Part shown: positions 24,022-31,948 of the stretch, piece after piece
How the letters are laid out: the number at the start of each line of letters is the position of its first letter
Position numbering within the stretch: the first letter of the stretch is position 1
Source: an uncultured Acidobacteriia bacterium
GTDB lineage: Bacteria; Acidobacteriota; Terriglobia; Bryobacterales; Bryobacteraceae
Length of the DNA: 36,621 bases
Reading direction: 5' to 3'
NCBI GenBank assembly: GCA_903881085.1
Contig: CAIRSA010000064.1
Location: 1-36,621, forward strand
Notes under the pieces: generated by a model
What the model saw: the letters and a program-made list of their open reading frames with translations, nothing else
Databases searched by the model: none
What the model was told of the DNA's origin: nothing
Made by a program: the position numbers and the translations under genes

Positions 24022-25479
24022 ATGCAAAACGAAAGTTGCGATATCGGCCTGATTGGCCTTGCCGTCATGGGCCAGAATCTCGTTCTGAATATGAACGACC
24101 ACGGCTACAAAGTTGCCGTTTATAACCGCACTGTTTCTAAAGTTGACGATTTCATTAACAATGAAGCAAAGGGTACCGAAGTAGTCGGCACGCACTCCGT
24201 CGAAGAACTGGTTGCCGTGCTGAAGAAGCCACGCCGCATCATGATGATGGTGAAGGCGGGCGACACCGTTGACAAGATGATCGACGCGATTGCGCCGCAT
24301 CTGGACAAGGGCGACATTCTGATTGATGGCGGTAACTCCCTGTTTACGGATACCAACCGCCGCACGGCCGCTCTGGCTGAAAAGGGCCTGCTGTTCATCG
24401 GCACCGGCGTTTCAGGCGGTGAAGAGGGTGCGCGCAACGGTCCATCCATCATGCCCGGCGGAAGTCCGGCAGCATGGCCGTTTGTGAAAGAGATCTTCCA
24501 GGCGATTTCGGCGAAGGTTGCTGACGGCACTCCGTGCTGCGACTGGGTGGGCGAAAATGGCGCAGGCCATTACGTGAAGATGGTTCACAACGGCATTGAA
24601 TACGGCGACATGCAGTTGATCTGTGAAGCCTATCAATTGTTGAAAGACGGCCTGGGCTTGACGGCGGCCGAATTGCACGAAGTGTTCAAGGAATGGAACG
24701 AAGGCGAACTCGATAGCTACCTGATCGAGATCACGCGTGACATCTTTGCGAAGCTCGATGACGACGGCGGGCCGATTGTGGACAAAATTCTCGACACGGC
24801 CGGCCAGAAGGGCACGGGCAAGTGGACGGCGATCAGCGCGTTGGATCTGGGCATGCCGGTGACGTTGATCGGCGAGGCTGTGTTCGCACGTTGCTTGTCG
24901 GCCATGAAGGACGAACGCGTGGCGGCGTCGAAGGTGTTGAGCGGTCCCACGGCTGCCGAGGTAACCGATCGCAAGGCCTTCATTGAAGACGTGCGGCGCG
25001 CGCTGTACTGCTCAAAGATGATCAGCTATGCACAGGGCTACATGTTGCTTCGCGAAGCGGCGAAGGAGAACAAGTGGAACCTCAACTTCGGCGGCATCGC
25101 GCTGATGTGGCGCGGCGGTTGCATCATCCGCAGCCAGTTCCTGAGCAAGATCAAGGACGCGTACGACAAGAACCCCGGCTTGACCAACCTCTTGCTGGAC
25201 GAGTTCTTCAGCTCGACGCTGATGAACTATCAGGCATCGTGGCGTCGCGGCATCATTGCTGGAGTTGAATCGGGCGTGCCGACTCCGGCGTTTTCGACTG
25301 CGCTTTCTTTCTTCGATGGATTCCGCACCGGTCGCCTGCCGGCGAACCTGCTGCAGGCGCAACGCGATTACTTCGGCGCTCACACCTACGAGCGCACGGA
25401 CAAACCGCGCGGCGAATTCTTCCACACCAACTGGACAGGTCATGGCGGCCGCGTTTCGTCGTCAACCTACAACGCATAA
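24022..25479 (+). CDS. gnd: 6-phosphogluconate dehydrogenase (decarboxylating)
   Basis: A 485-residue enzyme of the oxidative pentose phosphate pathway, converting 6-phosphogluconate to ribulose 5-phosphate with NADP. The nucleotide site is GLAVMGQNL (residues 11-19), followed by the DGGNSLFTDTNRR block and catalytic-region KMVHNGIEYGDMQLICEAY. The C-terminal FFHTNWTGHGG/SSTYNA end is complete. AAGGAG lies five to six bases before the ATG. It is followed after 15 bases by a PfkB kinase gene, suggesting a small sugar-acid operon. Confidence 0.96.
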   Translation: MQNESCDIGLIGLAVMGQNLVLNMNDHGYKVAVYNRTVSKVDDFINNEAKGTEVVGTHSVEELVAVLKKPRRIMMMVKAGDTVDKMIDAIAPHLDKGDILIDGGNSLFTDTNRRTAALAEKGLLFIGTGVSGGEEGARNGPSIMPGGSPAAWPFVKEIFQAISAKVADGTPCCDWVGENGAGHYVKMVHNGIEYGDMQLICEAYQLLKDGLGLTAAELHEVFKEWNEGELDSYLIEITRDIFAKLDDDGGPIVDKILDTAGQKGTGKWTAISALDLGMPVTLIGEAVFARCLSAMKDERVAASKVLSGPTAAEVTDRKAFIEDVRRALYCSKMISYAQGYMLLREAAKENKWNLNFGGIALMWRGGCIIRSQFLSKIKDAYDKNPGLTNLLLDEFFSSTLMNYQASWRRGIIAGVESGVPTPAFSTALSFFDGFRTGRLPANLLQAQRDYFGAHTYERTDKPRGEFFHTNWTGHGGRVSSSTYNA

Positions 25480-25494
25480 TCAGGAGAACATGTA

Positions 25495-26577
25495 ATGAAA
25501 TATGGATTGAATATACGTCCGGACGGCGCGCTCGACTTCCTGTCGTTGGGTGCTTTGATTCATCGTCTGGACCCTGGAGTTATTCCATTCCGCAAGGCGA
25601 CCGAATGCAAGATTCACGTCAGCGGCGGCGAGTTTAACTGCTCGGCGAATTTGAGCGATTGCTTTCGTTTGAAGACCGGCGTTGCGAGCGCGATGGTCGA
25701 TTATCCGATCGGCGATTTGATTCACGAGCGCGTGCGAGCCATGGGCGTGAAACCGTACTACAAGCACTTCAAGCACGATGGCGTGCAGGGGCCGAACATG
25801 GCCACTGTGTTCAGCGATCGCGGGCAGGGCGTGCGTGGTCCGGTGGTGTTCTACAACCGCTGCAATGAAGCGGCCGGGCAGTTGAAGCCGGGCGACTTCG
25901 ATTGGAAAGAGATTTTTTCGCAAGGCGTGCGCTGGTTCCATTCGGGCGGCATCTTTGCGGCTCTTTCGCCGACGACGGCCGAGGTCATCATCGAAGCGAT
26001 GAAGGCGGCCAAGGAAGCGGGCGTGGTCACGTCGTTCGATTTGAACTACCGTGCGAAGTTGTGGGCGTTCAGCGGCGGGCAGGATTTCGCCGTGGCGCAG
26101 ATCAAGCGCATTGTGGAGCATGTGGACGTGCTGGTGGGCAATGAAGAGGACCTGCAGTTGGGCCTTGGCATTCCCGGACCGGAAGTGGCGGCGAAGTCGA
26201 AGCTGGATCCGAGCGTGTTCTTCAACATGATTGACGAAGTGGTGAAGATGCATCCACACGTGAAGATCGTGGCGACGACGTTGCGCGAAGTGCACTCCAC
26301 GAACCGGCATAGCTGGGGCGCGGTGGCGTGGATCGATGGCAAGACGTACACTTCGCCGACGTGCGAACTGGACGTGATCGATCGCGTGGGCGGCGGCGAT
26401 GGCTATGCATCGGGCTTCATCTATGGCTTGCTTTCGGGCGAGTCAGAACAGGAAGCGGTGAATTTGGGTTGGGCGCATGGCGCTTTGTTGACGACTTTCC
26501 CTGGCGACACCACGATGGCTACGGTGGAGCAGGTGAAGGCGTTTGCGAAGGGCGGTTCGGCTCGTATTCAGCGGTAG
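25495..26577 (+). CDS. PfkB-family sugar kinase, possibly 2-keto-3-deoxygluconate kinase
   Basis: A 360-residue ribokinase-fold kinase. It opens with LDFLSLGALIHRLDPG and has the substrate-side block SGGEFNCSANLSDCF, a VTSFDLNYRAKLW segment, NEEDLQLGLG and the catalytic signature DRVGGGDGYASGF (usual form G-A-G-D-x-F). The catalytic Asp is retained. The R/K-LW and N-E-E motifs favour a KdgK-type acid-sugar kinase, consistent with gnd upstream and uxaC nearby; substrate identity is inferred. AGGAGA is seven bases before the ATG. A terminator follows. Confidence 0.82.
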   Translation: MKYGLNIRPDGALDFLSLGALIHRLDPGVIPFRKATECKIHVSGGEFNCSANLSDCFRLKTGVASAMVDYPIGDLIHERVRAMGVKPYYKHFKHDGVQGPNMATVFSDRGQGVRGPVVFYNRCNEAAGQLKPGDFDWKEIFSQGVRWFHSGGIFAALSPTTAEVIIEAMKAAKEAGVVTSFDLNYRAKLWAFSGGQDFAVAQIKRIVEHVDVLVGNEEDLQLGLGIPGPEVAAKSKLDPSVFFNMIDEVVKMHPHVKIVATTLREVHSTNRHSWGAVAWIDGKTYTSPTCELDVIDRVGGGDGYASGFIYGLLSGESEQEAVNLGWAHGALLTTFPGDTTMATVEQVKAFAKGGSARIQR

Positions 26578-26596
26578 GTTTGGGTGGGTTGTTTGG

Positions 26597-26633
26597 AAAG
26601 CGCGCTTGGGCGGGATGCCTGGGCGCGCTTTTC
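26597..26633 (+). terminator. Rho-independent terminator after the gnd-kinase operon
   Basis: A 9-base stem AAAGCGCGC/GCGCGCTTT (26597-26605 and 26623-26631) ends in TTTTC. It begins 19 bases after the kinase stop and also lies just before the 3' end of the minus-strand parE gene, so it may serve both directions. Confidence 0.7.
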
Positions 26634-26636
26634 GCG

Positions 26637-26951
26637 TTAAATGCGGTGTTCTAACAACTTGGACAAATCCCGCCTGCCACCGGTGACTGCTATCACCTGC
26701 AAAGGCTTGGTTTCCGGGCGGTAAACGACCACATAGTTTGGAAATCTGCCAACAGTCAAGAACCGTACAGGGAGTGCGGTAATGTCCTTCCGCTTGATGC
26801 CAATCAGTGGAGACTTCGCCAGCCGTTGGAATGTTCTGGCCAGTTCCAATTCGAAGCGATCCGCAGCTTTGGGCTTATCAGCAGCGATGAAGATCAAGAT
26901 TTCATCCAGATCTTCAAGTGCGGATGGCGTTAAACGATACGCCGAACTCAT
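26637..26951 (-). CDS. parE: ParE/RelE-type toxin
   Basis: A 104-residue toxin of the ParE/RelE fold: AYRLTPSALEDLDEILIFIA, an AADRFELELARTFQRLAKSP helix, and the LTVGRFPNYVVVYRPE strand pair followed by IAVTGGRRDL. ParE members inhibit gyrase while RelE members cut mRNA; the sequence does not decide which, although partnering with a ParD-like antitoxin favours ParE. It starts two bases after the antitoxin stop. Confidence 0.88.
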   Translation of the reverse strand: MSSAYRLTPSALEDLDEILIFIAADKPKAADRFELELARTFQRLAKSPLIGIKRKDITALPVRFLTVGRFPNYVVVYRPETKPLQVIAVTGGRRDLSKLLEHRI

Positions 26952-26953
26952 TT

Positions 26954-27223
26954 TTAGGACTTAATCCGAGCTGCCCTTCTTTGACGAAGGATTTCCATGG
27001 CAACATCCCCGTCTATTAACTCGCCCTGCTCTGCTTCCGCAAAGCCCTTTTCAATTCGGGCGGAGATTGCTTCACGATGTTCCAGCATCCAGTCGCCCCG
27101 CTCAACTTCGGCGCGGATGATTTCAAAAGCCTGGTCAAGGACCTCGCTGGAATTGTGAAATGCGCCGGAGCGGACTGCCTGATCGATGACGCGCTCGTGT
27201 TCCGGGCTCAAGATGATTGGCAT
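26954..27223 (-). CDS. parD: ParD-like antitoxin (ribbon-helix-helix)
   Basis: An 89-residue antitoxin. The N-terminal LSPEHERVIDQAVRSGAFHNSSEVLDQAFEII is the ParD ribbon-helix-helix DNA-binding pattern, and the C-terminal acidic/alpha region binds the toxin. AGGAG lies seven bases before the ATG. It probably represses its own operon. The module is intact, unlike the decayed ones at 14480 and 29454. Confidence 0.88.
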   Translation of the reverse strand: MPIILSPEHERVIDQAVRSGAFHNSSEVLDQAFEIIRAEVERGDWMLEHREAISARIEKGFAEAEQGELIDGDVAMEILRQRRAARIKS

Positions 27224-27318
27224 GTGGGTCTCCTGCTTCTACTCTCTATATTATGCTTCATGGGGCGTGGCCATGTTTCGGGCAGCGCCGGGCTTTTGTT
27301 ATGTTAATGGCGGGTCCT

Positions 27319-29367
27319 ATGAAATACTTCCTTCGTCTTTCTTCTATGGTGATATCCTTCGCGTTGAGCTGCGGCGCGGCGGATCTGTTCCGCGACGACT
27401 TCTCGCGCTTTCCGCCGGGGTGGTTGTCGTCGCCAATGGGCATGCTCAACGCGGCCATTCAGGAATATCACTATCTGCCGCATCGCGGGGTGCCGCTGGG
27501 GCCTTGGGCCAATGCTATCGCGCACATGGATGCGTGGATGGTGAGCGATGAAGACGGGCATCCGTATCTGGAAGAGCTGCTCGATTCGACGTCGAAGCAG
27601 TGGAGCTATCCGATCTTTTTGACGGGCGAGCCGGAGTGGGACGACTACAACGTGGAAGTGAAGGTGAAGCCGTTGAATCTGGCGGATTCGGCGGGCGTGG
27701 CTTTTCGCTATCGCACGAATCGAAGCTACTATTACTTTGCGTTGACGGAAGGAAACAAGGCCACGCTGCGGTTGCATCTGCCGCTCGAAACCGCATTGCG
27801 GCGGCGCGATTGGAAGGACCTGGGCAGCGCGAGTTTCAAGTACGACACCACGCACTACTACTCACTTCGACTTGAGGGCGAAGGTCCTCGCATCCGCGCC
27901 TACATTGACGGCAAGCTGGTTATCGAGGCCAACGATTCGGAACTGCTTCACGGCAAGACGGCGATTGTCACTACCGGACCGGCGCGGTTTCAGGACTTCC
28001 ATGTTTGGACTTCCGATACACGAGCGCAACAGATTGCCGCACGGATCGCCAGTCGCAATGCTGAGCTCGATCGCCTGCGCAGCGCCAATCCCAAGCCGGT
28101 GCTTTGGAAAAAGTTCAACACACCGAAGTTCGGCGCGGGGCGCAATGTGCGGTTCGGCGATCTGGATGGCGATGGCAAGATCGACATGTTGATTGCGCAG
28201 AACATCCCGCGGGTCCGCGGCGATGCGTTCGATCAGATCAGCTGCCTGACGGCGGTCAACCTGGATGGCAAGATTCTGTGGCAATCGGGCCGGCCCGATC
28301 CGCGCAACGGCCTGTTGACGAACGACACGCCGTTCCAGATTCACGACATCGATGGCGATGGCAAGAACGAGATCGTGCTGGTGCGCGACTTCCAGTTGCA
28401 GATTTTGGATGGGCGCACGGGCAAGCTGCTGCGTTCCGCGGTGATGCCTAAGCTGTCGACTGGCGATAAGGAACATCCATACGATCTGCATCCGGGCGAT
28501 TCCATTGCGTTCGTGAATGTTTCCGGCAACAAGGGCCGGCACGAGATTCTGGTGAAGGATCGCTACACGCACTTCTGGATCTACAACAACAAGTTGGAAC
28601 TGCTGTGGAAGGGCGACGGGCAGACCGGCCACTTTCCGTATCCGGCGGAAATCGGGAATAGCGGTAAGGATTCTCTGTTTATCGGCTATGCCATGTGGAG
28701 TGCGGAGGGTAAGCAGCTTTGGAGCAATGACAAAGCAATTCGCGATCATGCCGATGGGTTGATGGTGGGGAATCTGACGGGCGACGCGAACGCTGCGCCG
28801 CGGGTCTATGCCAGTGGCAGTGACGAAGGGTTTTTGATGATGGACCTGGACGGTAAGATTCGCAAGCAGGTGCGAGTGGGGCACAATCAAAGCCCGAGCG
28901 TCGGCAAGTACCGGCCCGATTTGCCTGGACTGCAATATATGTCGGTGAACTTCTGGGGAAACCCTGGCATCATTACGCTGTTCGATGCCGAGGGGACGAT
29001 TCTCGCTCAAGATGAGCCGATCCACACGGGAAGTCCGATGCTGCCGGTGAACTGGCGAGGCGATGGACAGGAGTTTGTGCTGCTTTCGGGCAACATCAAA
29101 GAGGGTGGGATGATCGATGGCCTTCTGCGGCGCGTGGTGATGTTCCCCGATGACGGGCACCCTGACCTGGCGGCGAACGTGATCGATTTGACCGGCGACC
29201 AGCGCGATGAGATTGTGCTGTGGGATCAGGAGCGGGTTTGGATCTATACGCAGGACCGGCCTTTTGCCGGCAGCAAGATTTACGCGCCGATTCGGAACCC
29301 GGATTATAACGAATCGAACTACCGCACGAATGTTTCGTTTCCGCGGTGGGAGGCGGTGCGGCGGTAG
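27319..29367 (+). CDS. Secreted lectin-like plus beta-propeller protein
   Basis: A 682-residue exported protein. The signal peptide (MKYFLRLSSMVISFALSCGAA) is followed by a concanavalin/DUF1080-like domain (about 22-235): LFRDDFSRFPPGW, AGVAFRYRTNRSYYYFALT and IRAYIDGKLVIEAND. The rest is a beta-propeller with calcium-type repeats GDLDGDGKID, HDIDGDGKNEIVLV and LTGDQRDEIVLWDQE. Similar propellers occur in family 11 rhamnogalacturonan lyases and in FG-GAP proteins; nearby uxaC makes a pectin or hemicellulose role plausible, but no catalytic residues can be named. The start at 27319 begins the signal peptide; the frame is open further upstream to 27217 and other ATGs lie at 27301 and 27307. Confidence 0.78.
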   Translation: MKYFLRLSSMVISFALSCGAADLFRDDFSRFPPGWLSSPMGMLNAAIQEYHYLPHRGVPLGPWANAIAHMDAWMVSDEDGHPYLEELLDSTSKQWSYPIFLTGEPEWDDYNVEVKVKPLNLADSAGVAFRYRTNRSYYYFALTEGNKATLRLHLPLETALRRRDWKDLGSASFKYDTTHYYSLRLEGEGPRIRAYIDGKLVIEANDSELLHGKTAIVTTGPARFQDFHVWTSDTRAQQIAARIASRNAELDRLRSANPKPVLWKKFNTPKFGAGRNVRFGDLDGDGKIDMLIAQNIPRVRGDAFDQISCLTAVNLDGKILWQSGRPDPRNGLLTNDTPFQIHDIDGDGKNEIVLVRDFQLQILDGRTGKLLRSAVMPKLSTGDKEHPYDLHPGDSIAFVNVSGNKGRHEILVKDRYTHFWIYNNKLELLWKGDGQTGHFPYPAEIGNSGKDSLFIGYAMWSAEGKQLWSNDKAIRDHADGLMVGNLTGDANAAPRVYASGSDEGFLMMDLDGKIRKQVRVGHNQSPSVGKYRPDLPGLQYMSVNFWGNPGIITLFDAEGTILAQDEPIHTGSPMLPVNWRGDGQEFVLLSGNIKEGGMIDGLLRRVVMFPDDGHPDLAANVIDLTGDQRDEIVLWDQERVWIYTQDRPFAGSKIYAPIRNPDYNESNYRTNVSFPRWEAVRR

Positions 29368-29453
29368 TCTGCGCAGGGTGGGTAATGGTGCCCCGCACGA
29401 ATCAGTGCTACGCTGCAAGTATCGAACAAAGGAAGAAACCGATTGATAGCTAG

Positions 29454-29600
29454 GTGGAAGAACTTCTCGACCACAGAGTGTCCAGCGAGGACCGGATGCG
29501 TATGGCTGCCGACAGAATCCTCTCAATTGCCGATGAGGGTCCATTGACATCGGCAGATCCCAGAAAGGTCCGTCGTGAAGAGATCTACAAGCGTGGGTAA
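29454..29600 (+). CDS. Short ORF, 48 residues, resembles a VapB-type antitoxin
   Basis: GTG at 29454 opens to TAA at 29598-29600. The product (VEELLDHRVSSEDRMRMAAD, then RILSIADEGPLTSADPRK, then REEIYKRG) has a helix and a C-terminal SADPRKVRREEIY segment of the kind found at the ends of VapB antitoxins, although the N-terminal DNA-binding part is missing. A toxin-like frame overlaps its stop, the usual vapBC arrangement. It is probably the 3' remnant of a lost antitoxin gene. Low confidence as an expressed gene. Confidence 0.35.
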   Translation: MEELLDHRVSSEDRMRMAADRILSIADEGPLTSADPRKVRREEIYKRG

Positions 29601-29628
29601 GAGTCTTTTCGGCACGATGGTTTTGTAA
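29593..29628 (+). pseudogene. Possible VapC (PIN-domain) toxin remnant
   Basis: GTG at 29593 overlaps the preceding frame's stop and reads VGKSLFGTMVL before TAA at 29626-29628; reading past that stop gives YLDNSSVQ. VapC toxins begin with a strand ending in LFDT-x-V-L, then a Y-L segment. Here the catalytic Asp position is Gly and a stop follows within two residues. Evidence is short, so this is a suggestive rather than firm call. Confidence 0.35.
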
Positions 29629-29743
29629 TACCTCGACAACAGCTCCGTTCAATCAAAACCAGTGATTTTCAAGGAATGTCGTTAGATGGTAGAAGTCTAT
29701 CGCGCATGGCGTTTCACTGAGTCATACTAGAAATAAGCAACGT

Positions 29744-31129
29744 ATGGCCTTTATTCATGAAAACTTCCTGCTGAGCACGAAGACGGCTCAGCGACTCTAT
29801 CATCAGTTTGCGGTCTCCGAACCGATTCTCGATTATCACTGCCACCTTCCTCCGAAAGATATCGCGGAAAACCGCCGCTTTAACGATCTGTTTGAGATCT
29901 GGCTGGAAGGCGACCACTATAAGTGGCGGGCGATGCGTGCCAACGGCATCGACGAGAAGTTTATTACCGGCAGCGCGACGCCGCGCGAAAAATTCATGGC
30001 ATGGGCCAAGACCGTGCCGCAAACGATGCGCAATCCGCTGTATCATTGGACGCATCTGGAGCTGATCCGCTACTTCGGGATCGACACGCTGCTCGATGAA
30101 TCCTCGGCCGCCGCAATCTGGGATAAAACCTCTGAAATGCTGGCAGGCGACGACCTGCGCGTGTTTGGCATCTTCAAAAAGTTCCAGGTGAAGGCTGTTT
30201 GCACCACGGATGACCCGGCCGATGATCTGGCGTATCATGCGTCTGTCGCCAAGGCGGGGATCGCGACCAAAGTGTGGCCGACGTTCCGGCCTGATAATGC
30301 GTTGAAGGTGAATGCGCCGGAGCAGTTCAATCCTTGGGTTGAGAAACTGGCTGCGGCTTCGAACATCGAGATCGGCAGTTTGCAGAGCTTGCTGGATGCT
30401 CTGAAGCAGCGTCACGACTTTTTCCACTCCATGGGCGGTCGGCTTTCCGATCATGGCTTGAATCACTGCTTCGCCAGCTTCTGCTCGGCGGAAACAGCGG
30501 CGGCGATCTTCGCCAAAGCGCGTGCGGGCCAGGCGGCGACGAAGCACGAGCATGAGCAGTTCGCCACTTTCATGATGGTGTACTTCGGCCATCTCGATGC
30601 GGAAAAGGGCTGGACCAAGCAGTTGCACGTGGGTGCATTGCGGGCCGTGAACTCCGATGGCTTGCGCAAGGTGGGACCGGACACGGGCTTTGATTCCATT
30701 GGCGACTTCAGCCAGGCTGAAAGCATGGGTTTGTATCTCGATCGATTGGCGAACGAGAGCGCGCTGCCGAAGACGATTTTGTACAACAACAATCCGAACG
30801 ACAACTACGCGCTGGCGACCATGGCGGGGAATTTCCCCGGAGTGCAGTTCGGTAGTGGGTGGTGGTATCTGGATCAGAAGGAAGCGATGGAGTGGCAGAT
30901 GAATGCGCTGTCCAATTGCGGTTTGCTGTCGAAGTTTGTTGGCATGCTGACGGATTCGCGCAGCTTCATGTCGTACCCGCGGCATGAGTATTTCCGGCGG
31001 ACGTTGTGCAATTTGATTGGGCGCGATGTGGAGAATGGCGAGATTCCGGACAACGATGAGTTGGTTGGCGGAATGGTGCGCAATATCTGCTTTGCGAATG
31101 CTAAGAGTTATTTGGGGCTGGACGTTTAG
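29744..31129 (+). CDS. uxaC: Glucuronate isomerase (uronate isomerase)
   Basis: A 461-residue member of the uronate isomerase family (amidohydrolase superfamily), converting glucuronate to fructuronate or galacturonate to tagaturonate. The metal-binding H-x-H is H32/H34 in LDYHCHLPPKDIA. Other family blocks are FGIDTLLDE, KAVCTTDDPADDL, and the C-terminal MLTDSRSFMSYPRHEYFRR. Full length. It links to the sugar kinase upstream in hexuronate catabolism. A family A palindrome follows its stop by seven bases. Confidence 0.95.
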   Translation: MAFIHENFLLSTKTAQRLYHQFAVSEPILDYHCHLPPKDIAENRRFNDLFEIWLEGDHYKWRAMRANGIDEKFITGSATPREKFMAWAKTVPQTMRNPLYHWTHLELIRYFGIDTLLDESSAAAIWDKTSEMLAGDDLRVFGIFKKFQVKAVCTTDDPADDLAYHASVAKAGIATKVWPTFRPDNALKVNAPEQFNPWVEKLAAASNIEIGSLQSLLDALKQRHDFFHSMGGRLSDHGLNHCFASFCSAETAAAIFAKARAGQAATKHEHEQFATFMMVYFGHLDAEKGWTKQLHVGALRAVNSDGLRKVGPDTGFDSIGDFSQAESMGLYLDRLANESALPKTILYNNNPNDNYALATMAGNFPGVQFGSGWWYLDQKEAMEWQMNALSNCGLLSKFVGMLTDSRSFMSYPRHEYFRRTLCNLIGRDVENGEIPDNDELVGGMVRNICFANAKSYLGLDV

Positions 31130-31136
31130 TTAGTAA

Positions 31137-31165
31137 GTGGACAGGCTGAACGCCTGTCCTACCCT
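31137..31165. repeat. REP-like palindrome, family A, copy 3
   Basis: GTGGACAGGCTGAACGCCTG then TCCTACCCT: arms GGACAGGC (31139-31146) and GCCTGTCC (31152-31159) around five bases. It is nearly identical to 15651-15679, differing mainly in the loop. It lies between the convergent ends of uxaC and ppk2, where it may act as a bidirectional terminator. Confidence 0.85.
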
Positions 31166-31174
31166 TTCGAACCG

Positions 31175-31948
31175 TTATGCTGTTTTGGCGGCGGGGCGTT
31201 TTGCCTTCTTGTTGGGCTTTTTTAACGGGTCGGCCGGCGTATAATTCAACTCGCGTGAAAGCGTTTCCACCAATGTGGACAGCGTTTTCACGCGACCCCA
31301 CCACTTATCGTTTCCTTCCACGATGGTCCACGGCGCAGTCAGTGTGCTGGTCTTCAACAGCATCTCATTGGCGGCCTCTTCGTAGTCGCCCCACTTGGCA
31401 CGGTTGCGCCAATCTTCATCCGTCAGTTTCCACGCCTTGTAGCCGGTGCGTTTGCGTTCTTCAAAGCGCTTCAACTGTTCGTCGCGGCTGATGTGCACCC
31501 AATACTTCACGATGATCGTCCCGAATTCGTGCAACTGGCGTTCAAAGGAATTGATTTCGCGATAGGCGCGTTTCCATTCGGCCTGCGAGCAAAATTCCTC
31601 CACGCGTTCCACAAGAATGCGGCCATACCAACTGCGGTCGAAGATGGCCATGTGGCCGCGCTCGGGCAGGCGACGCCAGAAGCGATACAGGTAGTGATGG
31701 GATTTGTCTTCGCCCGAGGGCGCGCTGATGGGATACACGGTGTAGCTGCGCGGGTCCATCTTTTCCGTCAGGCGGCGGATGTTGCCGCCCTTGCCTGCGG
31801 CGTCCCAGCCTTCATAGACAATGACTACGGGCCGTTGCTGCTGATAGATCTGATGGGCGAGTTCGCGCAACTGCACCTGGTAGCGCGTCATCTCGCGGAC
31901 GTAGGTCTCGCGGTTCAGCTTCAGTGAAAGGTCAATCGAACTTAGCAT
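31175..31948 (-). CDS. ppk2: PPK2-family polyphosphate kinase (copy 2)
   Basis: A 257-residue PPK2 enzyme. Walker A is EGWDAAGKG (46-54), the Walker B/DRSWYGR motif is at 104-110, and GDYEEAANEMLLKTSTLTAPW is the lid-to-C-terminal block. PPK2 enzymes transfer phosphate from polyphosphate to nucleoside mono- or diphosphates. Its ATG overlaps the stop of the upstream PPK2 gene as TAATG. The C-terminus is lysine/alanine-rich (KKPNKKAKRPAAKTA). Confidence 0.93.
   Translation of the reverse strand: MLSSIDLSLKLNRETYVREMTRYQVQLRELAHQIYQQQRPVVIVYEGWDAAGKGGNIRRLTEKMDPRSYTVYPISAPSGEDKSHHYLYRFWRRLPERGHMAIFDRSWYGRILVERVEEFCSQAEWKRAYREINSFERQLHEFGTIIVKYWVHISRDEQLKRFEERKRTGYKAWKLTDEDWRNRAKWGDYEEAANEMLLKTSTLTAPWTIVEGNDKWWGRVKTLSTLVETLSRELNYTPADPLKKPNKKAKRPAAKTA

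Larger units (their letters stand above)
29368..29743 (+). other. 376-base region before uxaC holding a decayed toxin-antitoxin remnant
   Basis: No intact gene. The first part follows the lectin/propeller gene. The middle contains an open 48-codon antitoxin-like frame and an overlapping short toxin-like start (29454-29628, given separately). The last 110 bases form the uxaC leader, with no clear Shine-Dalgarno before ATG 29744. No repeat of families A or B was seen here. Confidence 0.5.

Noticed and set aside
27862..29652. A 596-codon open frame antisense to the lectin/propeller gene
   Set aside because: The product is an Arg/His/Leu-rich string without recognisable motifs. The sense strand has a signal peptide and clear repeat motifs, and high GC with biased codon use explains the open antisense frame.
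29714..30985. A 423-codon open frame antisense to uxaC
   Set aside because: uxaC is full length with its H-x-H motif; the antisense product has no motifs and is rich in Arg and His, as expected of a shadow.
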